Assembly (NCBI GenBank): GCA_014529385.2
Contig: CM043950.1
Location: 80,924,343-80,988,342 of the forward strand
Length of the DNA stretch: 64,000 bases
Reading direction: 5' to 3'
Origin: Adiantum capillus-veneris
Lineage: Eukaryota; Streptophyta; Polypodiopsida; Polypodiales; Pteridaceae
Below, one piece after another: positions 1 to 11,748 of the stretch; positions within the stretch are counted from its first letter, which is position 1, and the number at the start of each line of letters is the position of its first letter. Made by a program: the position numbers and the translations under genes. The notes beneath the pieces are model-generated. The model worked only from the letters and a program-made list of their open reading frames with translations. It did no database searches and had not been told where the DNA came from.

Positions 1-817
1 ATCTATTAGAGAGATTAGAGTATATTCTTCTTAAAACTAATTGAATTCTCAATTAATACGCACCTTATTAGTCCACTAGAGTTTTTGCTCTCTTAGTGGT
101 TTGTGGACGCCTTGTCTCTAAGAGAAGTGGCAGCACTTCGTGAGCGCTATAGAGGCAATCTCTATGTCTAAAGTATGAGCATGGATGCTTTATTTATAGC
201 AGAAAAGAAAACGTCCAAATTTTTTTTTCCAAAATTTTTTTTTTTATTTTTTTTTTTAAATTTTTTATTTTTTTTTTATTTTTTTTTTCCCTCAAAAATC
301 ATACCCGCGTTTTTGGTACCCATGTGGTACCCATGAGCTTGACCACTTTGTCATTATCATCAAAAGATAAGGCAACACAAGCCCCCCCTCATTAAGATTA
401 GTCAAGAGTAGCCTCTCCTTTTTCACGTGACAGTGTGTCCCACTTTGTTCCCTCCTATGTGATCCATGTGCCTTCATTTGTCATCCCTGTGTATTCTTTT
501 GTCTTTATAATTATTTTATTTATTTCCTTAATGATAATTTACTTTACATTTGTAAGTTAAACTTTACAGTCTTATATTAACTTTACAGTAGTAAAAGAAA
601 ATTCTACAATCAGTAAATAAATCTTGCAATAAGTTAGTTAGTGATTCATATAGCTAAACATGTCAGAATTTTGTAGCGTAAATTTTAATTTCTAGGTTTT
701 CTCAATCTACGCTTCATAATTTGAACTCGAATATCTTAAATAAGGAGTGATGGTTCAAAAAAAAATTACAAATACGTAAAAGAAGTTGTGTGCAATTTGA
801 AAGTAGAGACCTTACAA
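1..817 (-). repeat. 3' LTR of the chromovirus (partial)
   Basis: Read on the minus strand the LTR begins at 817 with TGTAAGGTCTCT. It repeats the sequence ending at 7262, with a few substitutions and different A/T homopolymer lengths around 210-290. The stretch left of position 1 is missing. Just upstream of the LTR on the minus strand (818-845) lies a short purine-richer stretch that could hold the polypurine tract. Confidence 0.9.
191..198 (-). promoter_or_regulatory. TATA box of the 3' LTR
   Basis: The minus strand reads TATAAATA about 620 bp inside the LTR. The same motif sits at the equivalent place in the other LTR (6654-6661). This is the expected U3 core promoter position of a plant LTR. 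Confidence 0.55.
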
Positions 818-845
818 TCTCCCGAACTTAGAATTTGAGATGCCC

Positions 846-3262
846 TCATCTCAAGAACAGTGAAGGGTAATCCTTAAGAGGGGATGTCTCATCTTCCCAA
901 GTAGCATCTTCTATAGGGAAATCCTTCCATAAGATAAGATGTTCTTTGATGGATCTATTCCTAAGCTTTCTCTCTCGAGTTTCTAGGATAGTATCAGGTT
1001 GGATTTGTAGAACATCTTGAGCAGGTAAAATGATTTGCTCATCATCAAGGACATGGTCAGGGTTATATACATAAGGTTTTAACAGACTTACATGAAATAC
1101 ATCATGCACTTTGAGATGAGAAGGGAGTTTTAGTCTATAAGCTTGATCACTTACAACCTTGATTATTTCGTAAGGTCCACAATATCGGTAGCTAAGCTTC
1201 TTATACCTTCCGAGAGACAGATTGTTCTTTTTGGGCTTTACTCGTAAGAAAACTTTGTCACCTTCTTTGAAAATCCGATCAAATCTTTTTAAGTCGGCAT
1301 ACTTCTTTTGTCGATCTTGAGCCGCTTGAATATCCCTTCGAATAGCTTTGGTTTGAGCTTCCATTTCTTCAAGCATTTTCTTTGAGGCTTCTACCCTTAT
1401 AGTGGTGTCAGAAAAGTTAAGAGGTGATAAACATTCTTGACCATAAAGAGCATTAAAAGGTGTCATTCCAATACTTCTATGAGTAGAGGAATTGTATGCA
1501 TACTCTACCAAGGGAGGTATTGAATCCACTTGCGAGGTTCTCTATTGCAGTAGGCTTTGAGGATGTCTTCAATTACTTGATTAACTCTTTCAGTTTGGCC
1601 ATCAGTTTGAGGATGATAAGCAGTACTAAAATATAATTGGGTTCCAATAGCTTGAAACAATGATACCCAAAACTTTGAAGTAAACTTGGCATCACGATCA
1701 CTGACAATCCTCTTGGGTAAACCATGAATTCTGAAAACCTCCTTCACAAACAAACGAGCAATATCTGAAGCTGTAAAGGTTGTCTTGACTGGGATTAAGT
1801 GAGCCACTTTAGTAAGCAAGTCGACTATGACCATGATTGAATCATATCCAGCTTGGACAGAAGGAAACCCGGTGATAAAGTCCATGCTAATACATTCCCA
1901 TTTCATTTGGGGAATATCTAAAGAATGTAATTTACCTGGCATCTTTAGTCTCTCGGCCTTAATCCTTTGACAAGACAAACACTGCTTGACATAGCGAAGG
2001 ACATCACCCTTCATACCTTGCCAATAGTAACTTCTGCGAATTGCATTGATGGTTTTGGCATAACCTAGATGTCCTGAAGTTGGGCCATCGTGTGCTTCAT
2101 ATAGGATAGCATTCCTTAGGGTAGAATCCTTAGGTATGCATAACCGATTCCTATAGTAAATTTTCCCATCTTCTAAGGAGTAATATAGAGGTTTAGGCTG
2201 ATTTGATGATACCCTCTCTTCACGTAGGATACTAGCAAGCATCTGGTAATCTGTATCTCTGACAGCAGCATCCAAGACCTTGTCTAGAATAGGGTTGTTA
2301 GCCATGGAAATTGCCCCTAGAAAAGCTTTACGGCTTAGGGCATCTGCCACAACATTATCCTTACCTGGTCTAAATTTAATATCAAAATCATATTCGTGCA
2401 TGAGCTCTATCCATCTCCTCTGTCTCATGTTAAGGTTAGGTTGGGTAAAAATCCACTTAAGACTCTTGTGATCTGTTACCAACTGGAATTTGCGTCCCAA
2501 TAGATAATGTCTCCATAGCTTGAGAGCATGAATAACTGCTAGCAATTCCGAATCATATGTAGCATAATTCACTTCATGAATCCTAAGCTTCCGAGAAGTA
2601 TAAGCTACAGGCCTTCCTTCTTGAGTAAGGACTCCTCCTAATGCAAGGTTACTAGCATCTGTGATCACCTCGAATTCTTGGGTGAAATCTGGAAGTTTTA
2701 AGAGAGGTTCTGAAGCAAGATACTCCTTCAGCTATTTGAAGCAAGATTCATGTTTTTCTTCCCAAAGTATCGTAGCTCCTTTCTTTAGCAAGTCAGTTAG
2801 TGGTGCAGCTTTAAGAGAATAGTCCTTTACAAAGATCCTATACCACCTTGTGATACCTAAGAACCCTCTGACTTCGGTTTGTGAAGTGGGTTGAGGCCAT
2901 TCCACAATATCTTTGACTTTGTCAGGGTCAACAGAGACTCTTTCATGTGAAATGATAAACCCTAAGTAACAGACCTTAGGGGTAAAGAAGGTACATTTGC
3001 TTTTCTTTGCATACAGCTTATTTCGGCGTAAAAGCTCTAACACTTTCCTAACATGTCCTTCATGCTCTTCCTCTGATTTGGAATAAATTAAGATATCGTC
3101 AAAGAATACTAGGACAAAATCATCCAAGAATTCTCTAAAGATATCGTGCATCAGACGATTGAAAGTTGCAGGAGCATTCGTAAGTCCGAAAGCCATCACT
3201 GTAAATTCGTAATGACCATAACGAGTGTTGAAAGCTGTTTTGGAGATATCAGCCTCCTGGAT
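846..3262 (-). pseudogene. Chromovirus pol, RT to integrase and chromodomain (broken)
   Basis: This is the 3' two thirds of pol. In order on the minus strand are RT palm with FGLTNAPATF and a FFDD form of the YxDD catalytic box (3199-2990), RNase H starting with ITDAS and with TDHKSL (2680-2330), the integrase HHCC finger ending CLSCQR (about 2110-1975), the DDE core (SMDF, SDRDAKF, QTERVN), and a C-terminal chromodomain-like segment with ETRERKLRNRS and ATWEDE (about 1010-880). One frame runs from the RT to 1505, with an in-frame TAG at 2732-2734. A one-base deletion near 1520 moves the integrase tail into another frame (846-1529). In the RT, the stretch following DYRGLNQV is missing about 25 codons relative to the family norm, and an in-frame TGA follows it. 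Confidence 0.9.
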
Positions 3263-3290
3263 TCGAATTTGATGATAGCGAGATCAAAGA

Positions 3291-5090
3291 TCAATCTACC
3301 TGATTTAAGCCCCTATAATCTATGCAAAGTCGAAGAGAGCCATCCTTTTTCTTTTGGAAGAGAACAGGTGCACCCCATGGAGATGTATTGGGTCGGATAA
3401 ACCCTTGCTCAATCAACTGCTTGAGCTGCTCCTTGAGTTCTATAGCCTCTGGAAGTGACATCTTGTAAGGCGCTCTTGAGACTGGTTCACTACCTGGAAA
3501 AATTTTGATTTCATGGTCTACCTCCCTAGGTGGTGGTAGTTCAGAAATTTCATTGGGGAAAACATCCGAAAATTCTTCTAGCCACATTGGTTCAGGGTTG
3601 GAAGAAGATTTTTCTACTTTGTTTAGCTTGACTACAAAAATTTGTTGACCCTTGCGTAACCCTTTCAAAAGATGATTAGCTTTGACCAAGTAAGCTTTTG
3701 GTCGTCCATTCTGGCCTTGAATAGTGACTTCTTGACCTAGGTTGTCCACAAAAGTAACACTTCCTTTGTCACAATGGATATTGGCATTATGACTGGCTAA
3801 CCAATCCATTCCAAGAATTCCATCATAGATTCCTATGGGTAAGGTTCGAAAAGTAGAAGAAGTAGAGTATTCTCCCAACTTGAAATCTATTTTGCCCACA
3901 GTGTACTGAGATAAAACCTCCTTTACATTGGCTAATTCAACTCTCATCTTTCTTGTAGGATGTTGATTAAGTCCTAACCTCCTTAAACATTTAGGTGACA
4001 AGAAAGAATGAGTACTACCACAATCAATAAGAAGCTCAAATTTTTCACCTTGGTGATTTGCAGGTGTTTGAATGATAGCATATTGTTGTCTTGCTCTTGG
4101 GTTATCAATTGCAGCATGTAGAGTTGCTCTTTCCTCTTGTTCTTCTCCCAATGTTGGTTCTCCTATGATAGCATTGACTCTGGCAGCCATTCCGCGCCCT
4201 CGACCTCGTCCTCCATTTGTTCCTCCACGATTTATTATTTGTCCTCGTCCTCTGGCTCGAGTAGGTGTATTTGTTGTGGAGACTCGCCTAGGACATACAT
4301 TCCTGAAATGTCCTAGCTCGTTGCATTCATAGAATCTAAGATCTGCATTTTGAGCTCCATTTTCTGAACCTGCAACCATTGGATGAGTTTGGTGAACTGG
4401 GTGAACTTGCCTTTGGTTCCACATCATAGACTGTCCTCTCCTTCCAGCATTCCTTAAATTTCCATTTCGTACCCTTTGAGAGTTTGACATCTCTTTAGCT
4501 AAGGGTTTAGCTCTTAAAAGAGCATCTTGCAAATTTATAGGCCTCATGGCTTCTAGACGAGTATTTAAAGGAGAATTTAGCCCTTGGGAGAAACGGGCTA
4601 CTTGTTGATCTGCGATCATTGGTGGAGCATAGCGCCTAAGAGTTACAAATTTGGAGTAGTATTCTTCCACTGTAAGATGAAACTGACGTAAGTAGAAGAA
4701 TTAATTCATCTTAAGGGATTCGTGTGCAGGTGGAAGATAACATCCTTTGACAGCATACTTAATGTCTTCCCAAGTTTGAGTGTTTTGAGCTACTTGATTA
4801 TCTTTGCAGTGTTGTTTCCACCAAAGCTTGGCATCCCCCGTGAGACGAAACATAGCCAACATTGCCTGGTTATCGGGAGTAGTACCAGCAGAAAAAAAAT
4901 AATCCTCCATCTCTTCGAGCCACACTTCAGCATCGCGCTCAACTAGGGCTCCTTCCCCATTGAAAGAGGGAAGTTTAGCTTGCTTGAGAAGCAGCTTTTT
5001 CTCTTGAAGAGATGTGTATACCGCACTCTGTGCAATATAGATTAAGTGAAACTTTATTGGATACTCTAATTTTAATCCACTTTAAGGCAA
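3291..5090 (-). pseudogene. Chromovirus gag, protease and RT N-terminus (broken)
   Basis: One minus-strand frame covers gag (WLEEMEDYFFSAG, LWWKQHC, then [14 protein letters not shown]), a basic RGRG-rich stretch, a zinc knuckle, the aspartic protease and the start of RT ([23 protein letters not shown]). An in-frame TAA at about 4701 splits gag. The knuckle reads [14 protein letters not shown], so the first zinc-binding Cys is Phe. The protease box reads [10 protein letters not shown], with Cys where the family has Ser after Asp. The open frame can be followed without an ATG to about 5090, so the true gag start is not resolved. Confidence 0.88.
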
Positions 5091-5790
5091 GACTTGATCA
5101 GACAATAATACAAACAAAAGATAATATTAATCCAAACTTTATTTATACACATATTATTTGCTACCAAGGTTGGTAGTCTTTAGGTACAAGGATTGTAATG
5201 TCTCTATATTTTGAGTTTAGTGACTACAAAAGGATAGGCTAAAGGATCAAAATAATAAGTTTCTTTTGACCCTTGAAAGCTACGAGATACACATATGGGT
5301 CGAATCCTACCACCATGGATAACTTTTGTAACTTGGTTATAGACCCATTGAGTCTGAGATATCTTTTCTCCTCTCAAGGTAATGGTAGCATTCGAATTCT
5401 TAGTACCAATGAAAAGATAAACTTTGATGACTTTTAACTCCTCTGCCCATCGAAGTTTCTTGAGGTTGGTATCCATGCACCATATCTTGTCAGCATCGAT
5501 GGTATAGATTCCTCCAGATGGACTCTAGTTAATGCCCCATCCTCTATGCACCCTTGGAATAGGTGGTGCAAACAACCTATCCAGAATCATCATCACCCTT
5601 TTTTGAAACTGATAATTTGGTGATGGGCATGCATTTTATAACATGATGGTGAACACCTGGAATTTCTGGTAGGTTGAATGAACATTTTCCTGTACCAAGA
5701 AAGTTCAGTCTTCAATACCATATAAAAACTCAAAACAATTTTTCTAGGTTCTTCTATTATTTCAAACATTCGCATCCTTCAACATCCAAA
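5091..5790. other. Spacer between gag and the LTR repeats, nothing recognised
   Basis: This should contain the 5' leader, the primer binding site and the inner LTR boundary of the minus-strand chromovirus. I could not find a convincing tRNA-complementary site or the LTR end. An open frame at 5204-5476 on the minus strand matches nothing I recognise and may be chance. Confidence 0.4.
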
Positions 5791-5804
5791 CATCAATCTA
5801 ACTT

Positions 5805-6490
5805 AAAGAGATTAGAGTAAGAGAAAACATACACACACATCTTTTCTAAAGTTAATTGAATCTTACTATCCATTATAAAGATTAGAGTAAAAGAGAACAC
5901 ACACATACTTTTCTAAAGCTAATTGAATGTCACCAATCTGTTAGAGAGATTAGAGTAAAAGAGAACACACACACATACTTTTCTAAATCTAATTGAATCT
6001 CCCCAATCTATTAGAGAGATTAGAGTAAAAGAGAACACACACACATGCTTTTCTAAAGCTAATTGAATCTCACCAATCTATTAGAGAGATTAGAGTAAAA
6101 GATAACACACACACACACACATCCTTCTTAAAGCTAATTGAATCTTACTAATCTATTATAAGATTAGAGTAATAGATAGCACACACACACACACATAACT
6201 AATGGAATCTTACTAATCTATTAGAGATTAGAGTAATAGATAGCACACATACACACATAACTAATTGAATCTTACTAATCTATTAGAGAGATTAGAGTAA
6301 GAAATAGCACACACACACACATAGCTAATTGAATCTTACTAATCCATTAGAGATTAGAGTAATAGATAGCACACATACACACATAACTAATTGAATCTTA
6401 CTACTCCATTAGAGATTAGAGTAATAGATAACACACACACACATAACTAATTGAATCTTACTAATCTATTAGAGAGATTAGAGTATATTC
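5805..6490. repeat. About 11 tandem 60-70-bp units inside the LTR
   Basis: Units begin at about 5808, 5880, 5949, 6019, 6088, 6163, 6227, 6289, 6354, 6415 and 6477. Each carries GATTAGAGTAA, then a variable CA microsatellite, then CTAATTGAATCT. The CA tracts differ in length from unit to unit. The first bases of the window are the last such unit in the other LTR. Confidence 0.9.
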
Positions 6491-6653
6491 TTCTTAAAAC
6501 TAATTGAATTCTCAATTAATACGCACCTTATTAGTCCACTAGAGTTTTTGCTCTCTTAGTGGTTTGTGGACGCCTTGTCTCTAAGAGAAGTGGCAGCACT
6601 TCGTGAGCGCTATAGAGGCAATCTCTATGTGTAAAGTATGAGCATGGATGCTC

Positions 6654-6661
6654 TATTTATA
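6654..6661 (-). promoter_or_regulatory. TATA box of the 5' LTR
   Basis: TATAAATA on the minus strand, about 600 bp from the LTR start and conserved at 191-198 in the partner LTR. It is the likely core promoter of the element. Confidence 0.55.
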
Positions 6662-7274
6662 GCAGAAAAGAAAACGTCCAACTTTTTTTTTCCAAAAAAA
6701 ATAATTATTTTTTAATTTTTTTAAAAAATATTATTATTTTATTTTTATTTTCCCCCAAAAATCATACCCGCGTTTTTGGTACCCATGTGGTACCCATGAG
6801 CTTGACCACTTTGTCATTATCATCAAAAGATAAGGCAACACAAGCCCCCCCTCATTAAGATTAGTCAAGAGTAGCCTCTCCTTTTTCATGTGAAAGTGTG
6901 TCCCACTTTGTCCCCTCCTATGTGATCCATGTGCCTTCATTTGTCATCCATGTGTATTCTTTTGTCTTTATAATTATTTTATTTATTTCCTTAATGATAA
7001 TTTACTTTACATTTTTAAGTTAAACTTTACAGTAGTAAAAGAAAATTCTACAATCAGTAAATAAGTCTTGCAATAAGTTAGTTAGTGATTCATATAGCTA
7101 AACATGTCAGAATTTTGTAGCGTAAATTTTAATTTCTAGGTTTTCTCAACCTATGCTTCAGAATTTGAACTCGAATCTCTTAAATAAGGAGTCATGGTTC
7201 AAAAAAAAAAAAACAAATGCGTAATAGAACTTGTGTGCAATTTGAAAGTAGAGACCTTACACATTCCCACTAAG

Positions 7275-8228
7275 ACGACAGTTAAGACACCGAAATTAGC
7301 ATAGCGATTTGTAGAGCATATATATAAACTCTATTGTCTTCCAGCTATTATCATTAGTGACAGAGATTGAAAGTTCAATAATCACTTCTAGAGAGGTGTG
7401 TTCCAGAAGTTGGAAAACTGATAATCCAAAAATGGATGGTCAAACAAAAAGAGTTAATCAAGTGTCATAGGATATGCTATGAGCGTTTGTTAGCGAGAAG
7501 AAAACCAAATGGGAAGACTACCTACCTATATTGGAATCTTCTTATAATAGTTTTAAGCATGTGACTACAGGGTTTAGTCCATTTATGCTTTTGTATGGAT
7601 TTCAACATAGATCACCCGTTACGGTGGGGTTGGCTAAGGAGAAGATACATCAAGCGAAGGATTTTCTCCAAGACCATTTTGACATGCTTTGAGTTGCTCG
7701 ACAAAATGTTAAGCAAGCTTGAGATCGATATAAGAAGTATGCATATGAGCATCATTGTCTTGCTACTTTTGAAGAAGGAGACAAGGTTTTCCTAAAGTTC
7801 TGGAGCATTTAGAGAGTTTTAAGACGGGAAAAGTTGCTAAACTTTCACCATGCTATTGTGGACCATTTACCATTCTTAAACGTATAAGTCAAGTGGCCTA
7901 TAAGTTAGCTCTTCCAGAGCACTCACGAGTTCATTCTACTTTTCATGTTAGCCGTTTACAAAAACAGCTAGGACAGAATGATAATGTCATTGACATAGGT
8001 GTGTTATTTGACCTTATCAAACCGCCAAGCATTCCTCGTGAGCCCGAAAAGATTTTAGATTCTCATGAGCTTCGCACCAGACATCATGTCAGACGACAGG
8101 TGTTGGTAAAATGGCTAGGTAGACCTGAAGAAGGTTCTACATGGGAGAATGTCTCCGCACTTAAGAAACGTTTTCCTACGTTTGTTTTCGAGGATAAAAA
8201 TGATTCTCCAAGGGGGGGGGTAATGTAA
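7275..8228 (+). pseudogene. Chromovirus integrase and chromodomain remnant
   Basis: This is the 3' end of a second, plus-strand Ty3/gypsy pol. Reading with frame changes gives an integrase core (RFVEHIYKLYCLPAI then SDRD at about 7350, DGQTKRVNQ at 7432), the GFSPFMLLYG segment at 7570, and GDKVFLKF. The 7893-8228 frame carries the C-terminal part (YKLALPEHSRVHSTFHVSRL) and a chromodomain-like tail (VLVKWLGRPEEGSTWE). Many stops show it is dead. Its 5' part was cut away by the minus-strand element that ends at 7262. A G-run at 8211-8220 next to the stop serves as polypurine tract for the LTR that follows. Confidence 0.85.
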
Positions 8229-8560
8229 GGACATGGGTCCTATGGGCAAGGCCACTGGCACGGCCGGACAGTGTGTACGCTAGGGGGAGGCTATAATATA
8301 GCACGGTTGGGTGGAGACTAGCACACACATTACCACCATCTTTACATCACAGGTTGACAATTATTTTGGATTTCTGATTTAGACTCATTTCGGCCTCCGT
8401 TTCCACTACAGGCAGGTCTACACAGGCAATTTCGTCATTTTTTTGTCAGTGCCATTTTTTCCATAAAAGGTGCCTTACAGTCTTCTACGGTTTGTGCTAT
8501 ATAGCACATGTTGTTCCTGCCTTGTTTCTCCTTTTTTGGGCAGTTTTCACATCAGGTGCA
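8224..8560 (+). repeat. Partial 3' LTR of the plus-strand chromovirus
   Basis: The sequence starts TGTAAGGACATGG immediately after the purine tract and overlaps the last codons of the integrase frame. A TATA-like CTATAATATA lies near 8291. The right boundary is not clear because copia gag sequence begins at 8571; the LTR is either short or truncated. No second copy is present in the window. Confidence 0.6.
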
Positions 8561-8570
8561 TCATTTACCA

Positions 8571-9562
8571 TGGCTGACAACAACACAGATGTGTTCTAGA
8601 TGTTTGCTGCTACTCAGGACAGGTTGGATGGGGACAATTACCCTATGTGGGCTTATATGATGCAACATGTTCTTGTGTCAAAGTGTGTCTAGAATATTGT
8701 GCAAGGCATTGATGTACGTCCTGGTTCTAAGGATGTAGGCGATGTTGAGGATGTTGCAGGTATTTCTCCAAGAATTACTGCTATTAGAGTTGTTTTGCCT
8801 ATGGTAGAACAAGCTCTTTGGGATGTAAAGGATGCACAGGCTCATGCGTTGACTGCATTGTGTGTGAAACGCACCATTGCTCCTCACATTCGTTCAGTGA
8901 AATCTACAAAACAGGCTTGGGATATTCTAGCAGGTCTTTATGCAAGCTACAATGAGGCTAAAATTTTGCTTTGTTGCGTAAAGAGCTGGAATTGAAGATT
9001 ATGCATAAGGAAGATGATATGGACACTTTCCTTGCTGGTGTCAAGGATATCAATGAGCAACTTATTTCTGCAAGTGAAGTCATTTCAGACAGTTCCCTTG
9101 TGCAGACTTTCCTTGATGTCTTACCAGATTCTTACCAGACTTTTGCTAGTACTTGGAGACTTATGACCCAAGGAAATCCTGAAGTTGTCAAGTTTGATGC
9201 ATTATGCACATTACTATTGCTTTGCAAGAGTCACTTTCCAGAAAAAACCAGACTAGGCAGCGTCCAGTTGAGCAGGCTTTTATTATTTCTCAAAGAAAGG
9301 GTGGTAACAAAAATGCAGCCACTTATTATGGTTCTGTTGCAAGTGGAAAAACTGTTGTTCTAAATGCTTCTGTTGGCAACAATTCATCGGGAAATTTTGG
9401 TGATAAGGGAAAAAAGAATATGTGTTGCCATTATTGTAAAGCTAATGATCACTTGATCAAGCAGTGTCCTAAGTTGAAGCCAAAGAGGCTAGGAAGAAAG
9501 AGGGTGGTTCCACTGCAAATACTGGATCCACTACAAATGTTGCTATTGTTGACTCTTCTGTG
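8571..9562 (+). pseudogene. Ty1/copia gag remnant
   Basis: A start in good context (ACC ATG GCT) opens a gag with the copia-type order: a DRLDGDNYPMWAYMMQ N-terminus, VKSTKQAWDILAGLYA, LRKELELKIMHKEDDMDTFL, then LPDSYQTFASTW. A perfect CX2CX4HX4C knuckle, CHYCKANDHLIKQC, lies near 9425. At least two frame changes (about 8980 and 9210) and stops at about 8598 and 8690 break it. No protease, integrase or RT of this family follows, because LINE sequence begins near 9610. No primer site was found upstream. Confidence 0.82.
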
Positions 9563-9609
9563 AAAGGAGATTGCGATGCTGATGTTGATGCAGAATGGGA
9601 TTTTAGTGA

Positions 9610-11330
9610 AGAGTGTAGCTATAATTGCTTGTCATTCTCTTCAACCCAATCACTCAATTTCATCTCCATTATGCACCCAAACAACTTTGCCATAAGAGAC
9701 CCAATCATTATAGTCCGGTAGTTGTTTACATTCTTTACATTCCATCCTTTATGCAAAGGCTTAACCGAGTTAGTACTCCAACCATAAGGCATACTATGTT
9801 GAAGTGCAAGGTTGAGTATATCACACATCCACTCATGGGTAAAATCTCCTATCCATTTGATCATCTCCGGCTTGATACCTTGAAGATCTTCCGCTTCGAG
9901 TGGACAACTTTTCAAGCCCACGGCATACATCCTCAATAGTAAAAAAAAGAGGACATACATGGAAGTGAACAATAAAATGGCATTTTTTTAGTATTTGCTT
10001 GCTCATATAATTGCCTACAATGTGTGTACATATCCACAAGACTCAAGTTACCAAAATTCTCAACCCGCTTGTTTCTCCAAAATCTTCCACATGCATGTGC
10101 CTTTTCTTGGACTTGAGAAAGTGGTTGCTTTACTTCCCATCTTCTTCTCTTCTTTTGCATCGATGCCTTGTATGTATGCAAATGACTTTGATAGTTGTCT
10201 TTGTCCATAGCTATCCATAGTTGCATCAAGCTTTTTCAAGGACTTTTGAGCATCTTGGTATTCTTTATGAAACCACATTTTGCGTTATCTATCTTTGTTG
10301 ATACCATGGATATGATTTATGGCAAAGCATTTTTCAGCACAAGAACAAATAACTTTCTTGAAAGATTTCTATTTAGTTTCCAATGGTGCATCATATTGAA
10401 GCTTTGTCATCTATAATTTTTGCTCAACCATTTCAATGTACATTGGTGCCTGTTTGAAATCCATACATGGTGATAATATCTCTTTCCTTTGGCTGAGATT
10501 ATGATGCTTAGTTGCTTCTCCACATGAAAGGTCAACACATAAGGTCTGATGGTTGGATTTTGGGGTCCATTGGCCAAACATAAAACTCTTTATATGATAC
10601 ATGATGGCTTCGGAGAGTAGCATATAGTCAATCACACTGTCCCCATTATGTTTTCTACATGTAAATACATTGGTTCCACTCCATAAAGATACACCATTGG
10701 CAATGAGCATACCTTTGCTATTACAGATATGTAAAAGTAACTTTCCATAGTGATCTGGCTCTTTCTCATCCATTGAAGTACGATCATACAAATGAACTTC
10801 CCCCAACTCCCTTGAAATGTATGCATAGCATATCAAATTGTTGAGTATCACGTTACAATGTTTTTGTGCAAGAATTCATATCCCTAGATACAATAATATA
10901 ATTTTTGCCTTTGAAGGTTGATCTCTATCCATGCAATCATAAAAGGGGGAATCATGATGAGGAATGTAGCAAACGGCTACAAAAATGAGTGCTCTTTTTG
11001 GTGTCATAATTTTCAGCCATACATAACATTTGTACTTGTCATCTTTCACAATTGATACAAAATCTTCGAGTCCTTTCTTAACCATACATGATATCACTCC
11101 TTGCCCTCTTCATTGCTTGAGATTCTTTGACCACATCAATGAATATACATTGTAATCATCCAAGCTGTTAATCCTTTTTGTATCATGCTCCCAAGTTTCA
11201 ACAAGAAGTACAACATTGACTTTGCTTGTTAGTTCATCAATGCCAACCCCTGCATTCCATGGGTATCCACATTACTATTCCAAAAGCATATTTTCAATTG
11301 TAACTCAGTCTCATAGGTCACACATCCCTA
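9610..11330 (-). pseudogene. LINE (non-LTR retrotransposon) endonuclease and RT remnant
   Basis: On the minus strand an apurinic-type endonuclease is followed by the start of a reverse transcriptase. Endonuclease pieces are VNVVLLVETWEHDTKRI at about 11210, FVAVCYIPHHDSPFYDC (about 10990), and the C-terminal KLLLHICNSKGMLIANG with SVIDYMLLSEA (about 10730-10600). A linker with KMWFHKEYQDAQKSL leads to the RT entry (ALQHSMPYGWSTNSVKPLHKG and NVNNYRTIMIGSLMAKLF at 9800-9690). The frame changes several times. The RT is cut before its catalytic box, so the copy is broken at its 3' end near 9610. Confidence 0.85.
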
Positions 11331-11651
11331 TTTTTTTGAGGGACTTGCCTCCTTCTTGGGCACATTTTCTTCGTGAGAGATCTCCTTGTTTTTCTTATTA
11401 TTTTCCTCATATGCCTTGCAATGCATCTTTTGTTGCTTAATATCACGATCTTCACATACAAAACATTTTGTATGTCTCAAATAGATCCATCTATTATCAA
11501 GGATAATCTTTTGTTTGGTCTCATCCAGCATGGTGCATACAATTGGCCATTCTTTCGAGCAAGGAGCTCCTTGCTTCCCCACTCTATGTGCTCCATAGAC
11601 CATAACTCCGTACATGCCAAAGGTCGGTTTTGAAAAAATCTTTGATAACAA
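11328..11651 (-). pseudogene. Possible N-terminal part of the LINE, Cys-containing
   Basis: A 107-codon frame directly upstream of the LINE endonuclease on the same strand has a segment with CFVCEDRDIKQQKMHC and a lysine/glutamate-rich tail. Its position suits the first ORF, or the N-terminus, of the LINE. I do not recognise the sequence, and the Cys spacing is only loosely knuckle-like. Confidence 0.4.
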
Positions 11652-11688
11652 TGGGAAGAGAAGGAGGTCAAAAAAACGGTTGTGTTTT

Positions 11689-11690
<2 letters not shown>

Positions 11691-11745
<55 letters not shown>
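11691..11745. repeat. (GA)n microsatellite
   Basis: An uninterrupted GA dinucleotide run of 55 bp. It produces the spurious REREREs and SLSLSL frames seen here on the two strands. Confidence 0.97.

Positions 11746-11748
<3 letters not shown>

Larger units (their letters stand above)
1..7262 (-). mobile_element. Ty3/gypsy chromovirus, minus strand, cut by window edge
   Basis: This is one LTR retrotransposon read right to left: 5' LTR on the right, then gag, protease, RT, RNase H, integrase with chromodomain, then the 3' LTR, whose outer end lies beyond position 1. The two LTRs match closely (positions 1-817 align with 6464-7262). The terminal chromodomain-like segment places it among the chromoviruses, which are thought to use this domain to target heterochromatin. 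The element abuts a plus-strand chromovirus remnant at 7263, so it probably inserted into that older copy. The outer target-site duplication cannot be checked because the left end is missing. The coding part has stops, frameshifts and an RT deletion, so this copy cannot be autonomous. Confidence 0.9.
5790..7262 (-). repeat. 5' LTR of the chromovirus
   Basis: The outer end is sharp: on the minus strand it starts TGTAAGGTCTCT at 7262 and matches the left LTR throughout 6464-7262. A TATA motif lies at 6654-6661, so U3 is about 600 bp. The inner end is not resolved; it lies left of the tandem repeat array and may extend below 5790. The transition to unrelated sequence at 7263 falls inside a decayed integrase frame on the other strand. 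Confidence 0.8.

Noticed and set aside
5010-5790. Initiator-Met-type primer site for the minus-strand chromovirus
   Set aside because: Several TGGTAT-like words exist (5345, 5497, 5716), but none is next to an LTR end and none matches beyond a few bases.
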